Part shown: piece after piece, positions 33,524 through 42,648 of the stretch
How the letters are laid out: each line of letters starts with the position of its first letter
Position numbering within the stretch: position 1 is the first letter of the stretch
Origin: Rhizobium sp. SL42
GTDB taxonomy: Bacteria > Pseudomonadota > Alphaproteobacteria > Rhizobiales > Rhizobiaceae
Direction: 5' to 3'
DNA length: 64,000 nt
NCBI RefSeq assembly: GCF_021729845.1
Contig: NZ_CP063399.1
Coordinates: 1 to 64,000 of the forward strand
Notes under the pieces: generated by a model
Seen by the model: only the letters and a program-made list of their open reading frames with translations
Told to the model about the DNA's origin: nothing
Databases searched by the model: none
Translations under genes and position numbers: made by a program

Positions 33524-35998
33524 ATGTTTGTCGATCAAGCCATATACGGTTCAGTTCAAAACGGTCACGGTCTGAGGTGTTGCAGTGGCGACCAGAAAAC
33601 GGCCCTTGAGCTCGCCAACAGGCTCGATCTCCCCGACACCGCGCCCCCTGGTGCGGATTGGTCACCCTTCGTTTCGGGCTTTGTCCACGGCGACCGCTAT
33701 GTGCTGGCGAGAACGTTTAAGGATACGACCGCTACCAGAGCCGGAATGGTCGTGGCTCATGCTTTGATCTGTCCACTACAAGAGATCATTGCGATAGATA
33801 ACCTTAGCCCCATGTTCAAGACGCTGATCTCCGATCCTAGCGAGGCACCAAATACCGTAGAAAGGATCGCGGTGCTCGCGGGAGACGCACTGCCAGTTGC
33901 TACGCCTGAACTGGTCGATGTAGCGCGAAGCTTGACGGTTCGTGGTTCTGGGCCGGTGGTTCGAATAGGAACGGCGGGCTTCGAGGACTTGGTCATAGCC
34001 ATATGGGCTGGGATTTGGCCCTCGCTTCGCGATAAATTCTCCTTCCGCCTCAGCTTTGGCCCAGGAGATATCATCGAGCAACCTGAGCCTAAATTGGTGT
34101 GCACGCCAGTTTCCCTTCTCGGGCGGTGGCAACAACATCGGATAGCAGGTCGAGCCGATACTTCTGGCTCACTGGCTCCCGGAATGATCGATGGATCGGA
34201 TGCCGGCATTCCCCTAATGCGATTTGCGAAGAGGATCGGATCGAAGCTTAATTCTTTTGAAGATCTGACCCTTCTTGAACAAGCTTATCTTATGGCGTCG
34301 GGTGAGCCTGTTACCTTTCCGCGTCTGCTCTCGGCAATCAGGCTCATTGAGCGAATATCTCCGGATCCGGCGGATGGCGAAGCTGAAAAGCACTCGCTTA
34401 TTACCCGTTTTGTGACGATGTTTCCCAATGCGAAGGCGATGGACATTCTCGCACTCAGGAATATCACCCTCGGCGGTTTCCCTACCGGCGATCTCATCTG
34501 GAAAGCACTTGAGATCTGGGTCGCACATAACTCATTTCCCGAAGCCGATGATCCAGATTTCAGGACGGTGTTGAACGATAGTCTTACAGGGGCGGATGCA
34601 CAGAAAATCTGGCGCGAGGGGGTGAGCCGCGGCCTAGAGAACGCGGCGAGTCGGTCCGGGAACGCTCTTCAAGCAGGCTTCTGGCGATGGTCGGCGATTG
34701 ACCCCAGTGTGTCAGCAAAAATTATCAACCTCATCCACGACGAGCCTCAAGCTATAGAGAAACTTATCAATACCTCTCCGGCGTCCTTGGGGAAAGGAGC
34801 TGCTGATCCAATCCTTTCCATTTCCGCAAAGCTGAAGCTATTCCGGTTACATGCTGTCGTCGCGAGCGGAAGCATGGAGCCGAAAGAAGCGGCGAAGGCA
34901 CAGAGTAAGGTCGAAGTCGGTGGCGCCCTCGACACGATGCGACTAGCTCTCCGAAAGGCAAAGCCTGAAACCCTCGTCGATATAGCCAGAGAAATTCCTG
35001 ATAGCCGTGTACAGCATTTAGCTAGCGAAGCAGTGGCGAAAAATCCCTCCCTGCTGGCGACCCATGACATGACGTTGACCTCCAATCGTGCAGTGTGGGA
35101 ATCGGCGATTGAGATGAACGCGGAGAGCTGGCGCGGTCCAGCCGATCCACGGGGTGAATTTGCGACATTGCTTGTCGAATTAATTGCCGGGCAGAATCCT
35201 CAAACGGGACTGATCGATCGCCTTGCGACTTCGCCTCTCGCGGACGTTTCGTCTTTTTCCAGGCGAAAGGATCTCTGGAAGCATTTGACTGGCGACGCAC
35301 GGCGGCTCCTTCTCGATGCCACAGTCGACAAGTGGCTCGACCGTGCTGGCCAAGGCCATGTCAATGCGGATATCGAACCAGAGCTCGAGAAAAAAATCCT
35401 GTCTGATCCCAAGCTTGATCGAATTCTCTCAAAACTCTCGAATGGTCGCATCGGTGAAGGTCTAGACCTCATTGCCGTCCTGCAGGGCTTTGACCACGCA
35501 AGATATAGCAACTGGATATCGAACGCGGTGAGAGCGACATGCCCAATCAGCGAACCGGATGCGGAAAGAATCGGCAAGATGCTCTCAGCCCGTGGGCAGC
35601 GCGACGTTGTCGATAACCTGGTCTATCTTTTTCGCGGTGGTCGCACGGACCTCAAACCCGCCCTGCGATACGCGATCGAGCTGGTCGGGCATTGGGACCG
35701 CTGGATTCTCGGACTGTCGCCTTTGGCAGAACGCGAAAAGTGGGAATCCTTTATCCAGATCGCGGCGGAACTTTATCCGAACGGTCCCGACAACCTCAAT
35801 TTGTGGGACCGGGCAGGTGGCCGGGATTCGGAGCTTATTCATCATGGTAGCGGCCTGTCGCGTTGGCGAGATGCCGTCACACAAATGCAACGTGGCAAGC
35901 CCCCGCGTGTTGGCCAACTCGTGCGCGAAATGCGGAAAGATTACGAGAATAATTCGAACCTTCGCTTCCTGGCGGACGATCCGCTCTTCAGTCGTTGA
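33524..35998 (+). CDS. GAP1-like protein with C-terminal EAD1-type adaptor domain
   Basis: An 824-residue protein. The N-terminal part (MFVDQAIYGSVQNGHGL, FVHGDRYVLARTF) matches the GTPase-associated protein 1 N-terminal domain; the middle is helical with repeated short helices. The last 78 residues (from about 747) read ELYPNGPDNLNLWDRAGG, GSGLSRWRDAV and REMRKDYENNSNL, the pattern of effector-associated domain 1, a death-like adaptor that recruits a partner with the same domain. The caspase-like protein encoded next carries one. The protein would couple the GTPase switch to the protease. Confidence 0.75.
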   Translation: MFVDQAIYGSVQNGHGLRCCSGDQKTALELANRLDLPDTAPPGADWSPFVSGFVHGDRYVLARTFKDTTATRAGMVVAHALICPLQEIIAIDNLSPMFKTLISDPSEAPNTVERIAVLAGDALPVATPELVDVARSLTVRGSGPVVRIGTAGFEDLVIAIWAGIWPSLRDKFSFRLSFGPGDIIEQPEPKLVCTPVSLLGRWQQHRIAGRADTSGSLAPGMIDGSDAGIPLMRFAKRIGSKLNSFEDLTLLEQAYLMASGEPVTFPRLLSAIRLIERISPDPADGEAEKHSLITRFVTMFPNAKAMDILALRNITLGGFPTGDLIWKALEIWVAHNSFPEADDPDFRTVLNDSLTGADAQKIWREGVSRGLENAASRSGNALQAGFWRWSAIDPSVSAKIINLIHDEPQAIEKLINTSPASLGKGAADPILSISAKLKLFRLHAVVASGSMEPKEAAKAQSKVEVGGALDTMRLALRKAKPETLVDIAREIPDSRVQHLASEAVAKNPSLLATHDMTLTSNRAVWESAIEMNAESWRGPADPRGEFATLLVELIAGQNPQTGLIDRLATSPLADVSSFSRRKDLWKHLTGDARRLLLDATVDKWLDRAGQGHVNADIEPELEKKILSDPKLDRILSKLSNGRIGEGLDLIAVLQGFDHARYSNWISNAVRATCPISEPDAERIGKMLSARGQRDVVDNLVYLFRGGRTDLKPALRYAIELVGHWDRWILGLSPLAEREKWESFIQIAAELYPNGPDNLNLWDRAGGRDSELIHHGSGLSRWRDAVTQMQRGKPPRVGQLVREMRKDYENNSNLRFLADDPLFSR

Positions 35999-36028
35999 AT
36001 GTCACACCAGGATTTTTGAGAGACGAAA

Positions 36029-37087
36029 ATGGAATTTAAAGAAGGTCGAGCACTGATTATTGGCGTCGCTAACTATACAGAAGTTAGTCCTCTCCCCGTC
36101 GCTGTGCTCAACGATGCAAATGATACTGCCGACGTGCTCCGCTCCCCTGCATACTGCGGATATCCAGACGGCAACGTTACGGTTTTGATCGACAAGGAGG
36201 CGACACTTGAGGGTATTCGGACCGCCCTGGCAAATTTGGCGTCATCAGCCTTGCCCAGCGACACGGTTATGATCTTCTTCTCCGGCCACGGCGCACGCTT
36301 AGGTACGTCCACTGATCCTGTCAGTGCGCTGGTACCACATGATTGCAAGCGCTCAGACGCCGTGGGAACCACCCTTGGTGAAGCCGAGTTTTCAGAAGCG
36401 CTTGCCAAGATCAAGGCGGCTCGCCTACTCGTCATCTTGGACGCATGCCATGCCGGCGGTGCGGCGACCTTGAAATCCGATTTCGATGAGCCCATCATCG
36501 GAGGCTTCGACGAGAAGGCATTGCAGCGACTAGCTGCTGGTACGGGCCGGGTCGTGCTTGCTTCCTCAAGAGCAACCGAGACTTCGATCGTGATGAAGAG
36601 CGCGAGAAATAGTGTTTTCACTACTGCAATTCTGAGCGGTCTAAAAGGTGCGGCGCCGGCATCAGCAGAACGCACTATCAAAGTTTTTGAACTCTTCAAC
36701 TTTGTAGCAGAGGCGGTGAGGCAAGCCGTGCCGGGCAGGCAGCACCCTATCCTCAAGGTGTCCGATCTGGAGGAAAATTTCCCGGTCGCCCTCGCCCTTG
36801 GCGGAACCAAAGCGATCGCACCAAGGGTTGCAAGTAATATGCCCGGAAGGAGCCTTGACACAATCTTGCCCGACCTCTTCCCCGCTGGGCCGACCGACCA
36901 GGACATCTGGCTTCGAGCAGGTGGAGATGTATCACGCCTGCGACTTGGCGGAACCGGCCGCAGTGCGTGGTTCTCCGCGCTCCGGCTTCTGTCGCAAGGC
37001 GGTGGCGGTGCTGATATTTCACAAGAGAGTCTGATTGCTGCGGCTCTTGAAGACTTTCCGAACCACCTCGAGCTCCAGGCGCTTTAA
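36029..37087 (+). CDS. Caspase-like protease (C14) with C-terminal EAD1-type adaptor domain
   Basis: A 352-residue protein. The protease domain (about 1-240) has the caspase-hemoglobinase dyad: His87 in MIFFSGHGAR and Cys140 in VILDACHAGG, plus VLASSRATET and VFTTAILSGL typical of bacterial caspase-like proteins. The last 73 residues (280-352) read LFPAGPTDQDIWLRAGG, GTGRSAWFSAL and AALEDFPNHLEL, a second EAD1-type domain resembling the end of the GAP1-like protein. It is probably the effector, held inactive until recruited. It is the last gene of the operon, 30 bp after the GAP1-like gene. Confidence 0.85.
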   Translation: MEFKEGRALIIGVANYTEVSPLPVAVLNDANDTADVLRSPAYCGYPDGNVTVLIDKEATLEGIRTALANLASSALPSDTVMIFFSGHGARLGTSTDPVSALVPHDCKRSDAVGTTLGEAEFSEALAKIKAARLLVILDACHAGGAATLKSDFDEPIIGGFDEKALQRLAAGTGRVVLASSRATETSIVMKSARNSVFTTAILSGLKGAAPASAERTIKVFELFNFVAEAVRQAVPGRQHPILKVSDLEENFPVALALGGTKAIAPRVASNMPGRSLDTILPDLFPAGPTDQDIWLRAGGDVSRLRLGGTGRSAWFSALRLLSQGGGGADISQESLIAAALEDFPNHLELQAL

Positions 37088-37104
37088 TAAGTGGCCAGCA
37101 ATCT

Positions 37105-37388
37105 TTATACAGAGACTACAACACGCCCCATGCCCGAAACCTCCCCCTCCCCGTCATCTCCCTGAGGCCGAGCTCGCCGACGATCCGCCGCGCCGCCTGC
37201 GGCGTCACATCCAGCGTCTTCGCCACCATTTTTGCCGACACCAACGGTTTGGCCATCACCAACCCAACCAGCTCCGGCAGTTTTGAAGATGTCCGGCGCC
37301 CCTCCAGCTTTCGCTCCATCAGTGTTCGAGCCAGCGCCAGCCTGTCATGCTCCTTGAGCCCGATCTCCGCGGCCGCGATCAGTCCAGC
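37105..37388 (-). pseudogene. 3' fragment of an RHE_PE00001-family gene
   Basis: The minus-strand open end at 37116-37319 ([20 protein letters not shown], then [20 protein letters not shown], ending RFRAWGVL) matches the last 65 residues of the intact gene at 47583-48704. DNA similarity extends to about 37388 and then stops. By eye the two DNA copies agree at roughly four of five bases, so this is not a recent duplicate but the remnant of a diverged homologue. Both copies have the same orientation and flank the 37.7-47.6 kb systems. Confidence 0.8.
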
Positions 37389-37700
37389 TTGAAGTTTTCT
37401 CGCGCTCCAAAGGGAAGATATGCATCTGTGAGATCACCGGCCGAGATAGTGCTGAACGTTGTTCATCGATTGGGATGAAAATCGTGTCGGGCGAATATCG
37501 CTCACTCTATTCCAGCTTGTGAATGTTCAGGACGATGCGACGCCTGCTTTGCGCGTCGCATCGCAAGATCCGCGAGAAATTTGTAGCCCGAGCTAATCAC
37601 TTACTCTGCCCGTTGTCGGTCCCAAGCGCAAGGCTGAAACCCCTGAATGCCATACGGCCAACATGCATAGGCTGTCCGCATAGTGTATTCTCACACACCG
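37389..37700. other. Intergenic region without recognisable genes
   Basis: Between the gene fragment and the stop of the small minus-strand gene I see no coding frame, strong hairpin or repeat. GC content is lower than in the flanking plasmid backbone. Confidence 0.4.
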
Positions 37701-38114
37701 CTAAGATTTTGCCTTAATGTCAGATATGTCTAGTTTTTCCACGGCAATGTTCCTTATAGTAATACCGGCAGAACCCTCCGCCAATAGCCTCTTGATAGAA
37801 GCCTCTTGACCCTTGATATCAGTGATTAGCACCTGCGCGTCGGGGTTGTGATCTGAAGACTTTGCCAAAGCGTCCACGAGCGCCTCTATCTTTTGCCGAA
37901 CCCCGCTGTCATTCACCGCGCCTGACGTTACCAACTCTTCGGAAAGCAGTTTCTGCGTGATCTCTTTCGAAGGGCTTTTTTCGACCACAGCAATTTCGTC
38001 ACCAAGGTGATATTTAGACAGCAAAATGTCCTTCACTCCGGTGTAAGCTTCCTTCGCCGTTTGACCCAAAATCGCACCCGCAATCGCTTTAACCATCCAA
38101 ATAGCTATTTCCAT
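37701..38114 (-). CDS. Small partner protein of the STAND ATPase, unknown function
   Basis: A 137-residue protein starting MEIAIWMVKAIAGAILGQTA; AAGGAGAG lies just upstream of this ATG. The N-terminus is an amphipathic or membrane-seeking helix rich in Ala/Gly, followed by a helical middle (VRQKIEALVDALAKS). The C-terminus (GITIRNIAVEKLDISDIKA) is strand-like and resembles the N-terminus of the adjacent STAND ATPase (SITVKNILAFGNVSISG). It starts 10 bp after that gene's stop. It could be the effector (membrane-acting) or an adaptor; both are inferred. Confidence 0.65.
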   Translation of the reverse strand: MEIAIWMVKAIAGAILGQTAKEAYTGVKDILLSKYHLGDEIAVVEKSPSKEITQKLLSEELVTSGAVNDSGVRQKIEALVDALAKSSDHNPDAQVLITDIKGQEASIKRLLAEGSAGITIRNIAVEKLDISDIKAKS

Positions 38115-38124
38115 TTTTCTCTCC

Positions 38125-41028
38125 TTACATATCGCTCTCGCGAAGTTTTTCAAAAGCCTCGATGGAGGGGGCCAACAAATCGAAATCGGGCTCACGACCG
38201 ATTTCTGCACAACAGTGTACGTATAACTCTCCGGTGGAGTTCATCCAATCTGCAAGCCCGATTGGGTTTCGGATAAAGTATGGCGTCAGTGTATTCACCG
38301 CTTCTTCAGCAAAAGTAATCGCCTGTAAATAATCACCAGCGCTTAGATGTAATGTGGCCAGGTTGGCAAGGCCTGTCGCGAGAAAAGGCCCGTGCGCATC
38401 AGGATTCATTTCCGTTAGATCGCGGTAGTAAATAATTGATTGTTCTAGGGCCTTACGTGCCAGAGTAAAATCTCCGACATCGCGATAGCGATTTCCAAGG
38501 TTATTTTGGACGTTTGCCAAGTCACCGAGCCGAACACCCGGACGCATATTTTCCAACTTTACTAATATCGCATTCGCTCTCTCCAAATACCCTATTGCCT
38601 CTACCGGCTTTCCCGCACGGCCAAGGGAGACTGCAAATATGTTGAGTGCATGCGCGTAGTCAAAATCGAAGCGTCCGAATGCACGTGAATTAAGATTATC
38701 AATGATCTCAAGCGACCGACGGCCAACGCCGAGAGCTTCATCATCCCTTCCAAGCTCGGAGTAGTTACTCGCCGCGCTGGCTACTGCTTCACCTAATCCT
38801 CTAATGTCGCGGAAACTGCTAGCCTCACCTAGTTCCTCGTAAATCTTGATTGCCTCAAGTGAAGATCCCAAGGCATCCTCGTGTCGCCCGAGCATCTGTA
38901 AAATACCGGCCTTTGTTTGAAGTGCTTCGGCGTACGACGATGCATATACACGGGGAAAAGCTGCATGAAACAACACGTATATATTTAAAGCCTCTTGTAT
39001 GGAATGCACGGCCTCTGCGTAACGTCCCAATCCCATAAGGCGTCTCGCCAAAACGCTATGTACGATCGCCAACAAATCCTCATGGGCGTCTGACTTGTAA
39101 TTCGGCATCTTTTTGAGGAGTTCCAAGGCCTCTATCGATGCACGCAGTGCCTCGTCCTCACAACCAGCCATCAATGACAAACAGTTTGAGAGCGTGTTCA
39201 ATGCGCTGGCTAAATTTTGCGTGGAGGCCTCGGTCTGGTTGGCTTGCCAGATGAGCTGAAATAAGGAAACTGCCTCTGAAGCTGCAGCGGAGGCCTCGTC
39301 GGGATAGCCTCCTTCTTGCAAAGCAATGGAAAGATTTTTAATCGATTGTGCGAGATCTTCCTTGTCGTCTTCAGCTGCTTCCTCAAAATACGACCGCAAC
39401 TTGTCGACTTCACTTACCAGTAGATCAAAGGCTTGATCCTCTTTTCCGTTTTCGTTGAGCCTTCGAGCCAAGTTTATCTTCATCATAATTAGATTCTTGC
39501 GTTCCGATTTGCTATGAGATGTAGCGTTTATCTCTAATATCTCACAGGCTTTCTCCGCGTCAGAGAGTGCCGCAGCAAAATCGCCAATGTCGGACTTTTT
39601 GTTGGCCCTGTTATTGAGCAAGACTGCCCGGGTCTCATTATCCAATTCGTCAATAACCAATATAACATCAATAACAGCGACAGCAAACCTCGCAGAGAAT
39701 ATCGTTCCTTTCTCGAAAGCAAAATCGAGGAATAGTAGCGCCAAATTCGGAGTTTCAACAACAATATCTGTAACGGCCTCTTCAAAAGAAGAGCGCCATT
39801 TTCTATTAACACTTAAAAGATCGAAAGAAACCTTACTGACAATGCTAGAGAACGACTCCGAGTCAGTAACGGCAATAAGCCGCAGCCAGTCCAGAATACG
39901 ATGGACTGGTCGATCCAACATTACAGCACCAAAGAAGGTTGACGCCAACCGATCGGGCTCCAACTTCGGGAGAACCGGCGCCATGCGGCCAGATCGTTGG
40001 TCAGACCACGGGGTGGCGTTAATGCAATCTAATAGCTGCTGGCCTTTCACCTCTGCAATTTGCAGCTTAGCTAATTCCTCGCACTGCAGAGCCGTTAAAC
40101 CCTCTGAGGAAATCACACTCATCGCCAATAGCCTGGAAAGTCCTTCTTTCCCAAGCCCGTTGGCTATCGAAACTTTGGACACGCGCTTCTTTTCGCGGTT
40201 GGCTAGCGCCAACATCAACTTGGATGGGTCTAGGACGGTGTGTTTGTCGTCAGATAGAACACTATTAATAGCGGCGGCCATCACAAGTAGCGGAGTTCTT
40301 TGGGCGTCCGAGAGTGCTTTCCAATTGGGATGTGAAATTTCTTTTTGTTTAGAGCCAATTATCGAAGAAAACCGTTCGCAAACCTCGGAAAACAACTTCG
40401 AAGACTGGTCGGCACTAAGAGCGGAGAGGTTTGCGATTTCTTGTCTTCCGGCGCGAGTTCCTAGGTCACTTAGTAAATCTTCCCAATCTATAAATGGTCG
40501 TCGCGAGACTAGGAGAATTCGAATTGGAAACTCGACCTGGCTGTCTGGAATATCCTGTATGGCTTGAAAGAGCGCGCGCACCGTCTCGATACGTTCTTCA
40601 GGGTAATCAAACACTAAAAAGAATTTTCTTAGCTCGGTTTCGATCGTCTGGCTGGATGTCGCGTTGCGAGGTACAAACCCGGCAGCCCACCCCTTTTCGC
40701 GAAGCTGACTTATTGTTTCGGCCGCCAATCGGGTCTTCCCCGTGCCGCCGCCACCGGTGAGTAGTCGCACTGATATAGAATTTTGACTTGATTCTGCCCA
40801 CTGAATTAAAGCGTTGAGCTCAGCGTCTCTCTCATATAGGGAAGAGGCCAACCTATATCTCCACTGCAAGGCAGAGAATATATCTGGTTCGCCGTCTACG
40901 ACGATCTCACTTGGGCTTCGCCAATCTAGTCTGGGAGCAATCGTGTCTTTCACGCCCCTTCCTGAGATGGACACATTACCGAACGCTAGGATATTCTTCA
41001 CGGTAATGGAACGCATTTCATCGTCCAT
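38125..41028 (-). CDS. STAND-type ATPase with C-terminal TPR-like repeats
   Basis: A 967-residue protein. Residues 6-25 are strand-like (SITVKNILAFGNVSIS). The ATPase starts near LYERDAELNAL, with Walker A GGGGTGKTR (92-100), Walker B FFLVFDY (about D141) and the sensor strand RILLVSRRP (about 170). From about residue 490 to the end, helical pairs such as GDFAAALSDAEKACEI, GRYAEAVHSIQEALNIY, GRHEDALGSSLEAIKIY and GDFTLARKALEQSIIYY are TPR repeats. STAND ATPases with such arms sense a ligand (often phage or cell damage) and oligomerise. No effector domain is fused, so the small downstream protein is the likely partner. Confidence 0.85.
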   Translation of the reverse strand: MDDEMRSITVKNILAFGNVSISGRGVKDTIAPRLDWRSPSEIVVDGEPDIFSALQWRYRLASSLYERDAELNALIQWAESSQNSISVRLLTGGGGTGKTRLAAETISQLREKGWAAGFVPRNATSSQTIETELRKFFLVFDYPEERIETVRALFQAIQDIPDSQVEFPIRILLVSRRPFIDWEDLLSDLGTRAGRQEIANLSALSADQSSKLFSEVCERFSSIIGSKQKEISHPNWKALSDAQRTPLLVMAAAINSVLSDDKHTVLDPSKLMLALANREKKRVSKVSIANGLGKEGLSRLLAMSVISSEGLTALQCEELAKLQIAEVKGQQLLDCINATPWSDQRSGRMAPVLPKLEPDRLASTFFGAVMLDRPVHRILDWLRLIAVTDSESFSSIVSKVSFDLLSVNRKWRSSFEEAVTDIVVETPNLALLFLDFAFEKGTIFSARFAVAVIDVILVIDELDNETRAVLLNNRANKKSDIGDFAAALSDAEKACEILEINATSHSKSERKNLIMMKINLARRLNENGKEDQAFDLLVSEVDKLRSYFEEAAEDDKEDLAQSIKNLSIALQEGGYPDEASAAASEAVSLFQLIWQANQTEASTQNLASALNTLSNCLSLMAGCEDEALRASIEALELLKKMPNYKSDAHEDLLAIVHSVLARRLMGLGRYAEAVHSIQEALNIYVLFHAAFPRVYASSYAEALQTKAGILQMLGRHEDALGSSLEAIKIYEELGEASSFRDIRGLGEAVASAASNYSELGRDDEALGVGRRSLEIIDNLNSRAFGRFDFDYAHALNIFAVSLGRAGKPVEAIGYLERANAILVKLENMRPGVRLGDLANVQNNLGNRYRDVGDFTLARKALEQSIIYYRDLTEMNPDAHGPFLATGLANLATLHLSAGDYLQAITFAEEAVNTLTPYFIRNPIGLADWMNSTGELYVHCCAEIGREPDFDLLAPSIEAFEKLRESDM

Positions 41029-41416
41029 CAGATCTTACCCCTAAATTACAAATGTTGGCTTGTGCCATCGGGCTATTCGTAAGCATACGTACGAAGATGG
41101 ATCATTTGAGTTAACCTTTTGATGACACCCTTTTCGGAAGTGGGTGATTTCGCCGACGTGCCCACCCCTACTCCGATCTCCTTATTTCCAGGCTTTTCCG
41201 CCGCAGGCGGCCGTTGCAGGCCGCTTCATGCTGGTTTCGGCCCGCTGGCTTTCGACGTCGCTTTTCGAATTTGGTGGGCTGCATTCCCCCATAGAACACG
41301 CTTGCAACTCATCGGTAATTTTATAGTCCGCTTTGAAAAGCGCTACGCAAAATGCATTATCGGGCAATGTAATCGGGCTTTAATGAGGTCGCCACATATG
41401 GTGTATTGGGGCCCTG
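41029..41416. other. Divergent intergenic region
   Basis: Lies between the STAND gene (minus) and a membrane-anchored protein gene (plus). It should carry both promoters. No recognisable gene or strong dyad is seen; short frames over 41119-41448 are not convincing. Confidence 0.4.
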
Positions 41417-42202
41417 ATGGGGGTAGCAATTGTGACTCGGCACAGTGAAAGCGGCGATGGATTTAAGTGGGATTTTCTTTGGAAAGGAACCTGGTGGCCA
41501 TCGGTTTGGGTAAACCGAGAGTTCATGGCCATTCTCATCTCTGCCATCGCTGTCGGTATCGCGCTGTGGCAGACGTTTCTGCTTCGGGATCAACTGACGG
41601 CCGCCGACCGCAATCGGGCGTATAGCGATTTGCTGCAGGCGAATGAAGCATATTGTACGACATTGGCAAACTCGTCCATCGCACACCGTTCGCTGATTGG
41701 AACCATCGTTATCCGGACCGATGAACGTGGCTTGAGACGTCAGGTTCAACTGCTGCATGTCGATAGTGATCTCAATACCCTACCCGGGGATGATGATCTC
41801 CGGACACTTTATGAAAAAGCGAGAAAACTAAGAGTTGCTTTTGAAGCTGCGAAGATCTGGAGTCCTAATAATAAAAGGCAATCGCTCAACGACTACCGCG
41901 CTTATAGCGATGAACTACTCTTGTCTTGGGCCACCCCCGCTATCCGGATCCTGAGACAAGAACAGTTTTTGGATGGCCTGACGCTGGCGACACACCTTTG
42001 TGACAACAACCAACCCATTATGGCGGCAAGCGCGTGGATTTCAGGGGAGTTTAGATTCGAGGATTTCAAGGTGCCGGACTTGGTTCAGGTTGCTGAATTA
42101 GGAAGGGCTGACCTTGCCGAGTTGGTTATCAAAAAGCGAGAGGCTCTCCGTTCACGTGGTTCAAAAGTGTCGCGAGGAATCGAACGCTCATCGCGGGATT
42201 GA
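41417..42202 (+). CDS. Membrane-anchored hypothetical protein
   Basis: A 261-residue protein with one clear membrane helix near the N-terminus (EFMAILISAIAVGIALWQTF, about residues 35-55), followed by RDQLTAADRNRAYSDLLQAN and a long soluble part. This topology (one helix then a cytoplasmic helical domain) is frequent in conflict-system accessory proteins but no family is recognised. It is the only + strand gene inside the 37.7-47.6 kb cluster and its link to the two neighbouring systems is unknown. Confidence 0.6.
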   Translation: MGVAIVTRHSESGDGFKWDFLWKGTWWPSVWVNREFMAILISAIAVGIALWQTFLLRDQLTAADRNRAYSDLLQANEAYCTTLANSSIAHRSLIGTIVIRTDERGLRRQVQLLHVDSDLNTLPGDDDLRTLYEKARKLRVAFEAAKIWSPNNKRQSLNDYRAYSDELLLSWATPAIRILRQEQFLDGLTLATHLCDNNQPIMAASAWISGEFRFEDFKVPDLVQVAELGRADLAELVIKKREALRSRGSKVSRGIERSSRD

Positions 42203-42648
42203 CGGCTGTGTGACAGTCATCTGCGGACCCGTACTTGCATAATCAGGCGAGTCGGCTCTTTCCTGTAAGGCTGACCTAGCATGCAGATCAAAATAGTCGA
42301 GGTGTTGCCGCGCATCGTGCGCGTCAGGCTGCCGCTGGGCGCATCTATGGACGCCCCCGACTTTGCAAGGGTAAATTTGCTGCTTTGGTCATAAGACTAC
42401 TCCTAGTGTTTGCACTAGGACTTCCGATGTTCGCATCAACCTCGCAAGACGGCCCTCACCGTGGGCTTACGGTGCGTTACGCTTTGATCGTTTCTCTCCG
42501 AGCCCCAGGTGCCGAGATTGACATCTATACGCCGATTGCCATCCAGCTTGGAATTGAAGTTCCGGCGACGTAGCCTGTACTGCCTCGCGACGACGGAAGT
42601 TCAACCCATCGAAAATAGCTACGCTTTTCAGCTTACGCAAACACCGAC
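42203..42648 (+). other. Region with short decayed coding frames
   Basis: Two short + strand frames look partly coding: 42281-42394 (MQIKIVEVLPRIVRVRLPLG) and 42385-42573 (VIRLLLVFALGLPMFAS and later APGAEIDIYTPIAIQLGIEV). The first resembles the N-terminal strand of enolase-superfamily enzymes, but the match is too short to rely on. I regard the stretch as remnants, not intact genes. Confidence 0.3.

Noticed and set aside
42385..42573. Short + strand frame with a hydrophobic start as a small membrane protein
   Set aside because: The start codon context is poor, the hydrophobic part is short, and the following sequence looks like a fragment of another protein.
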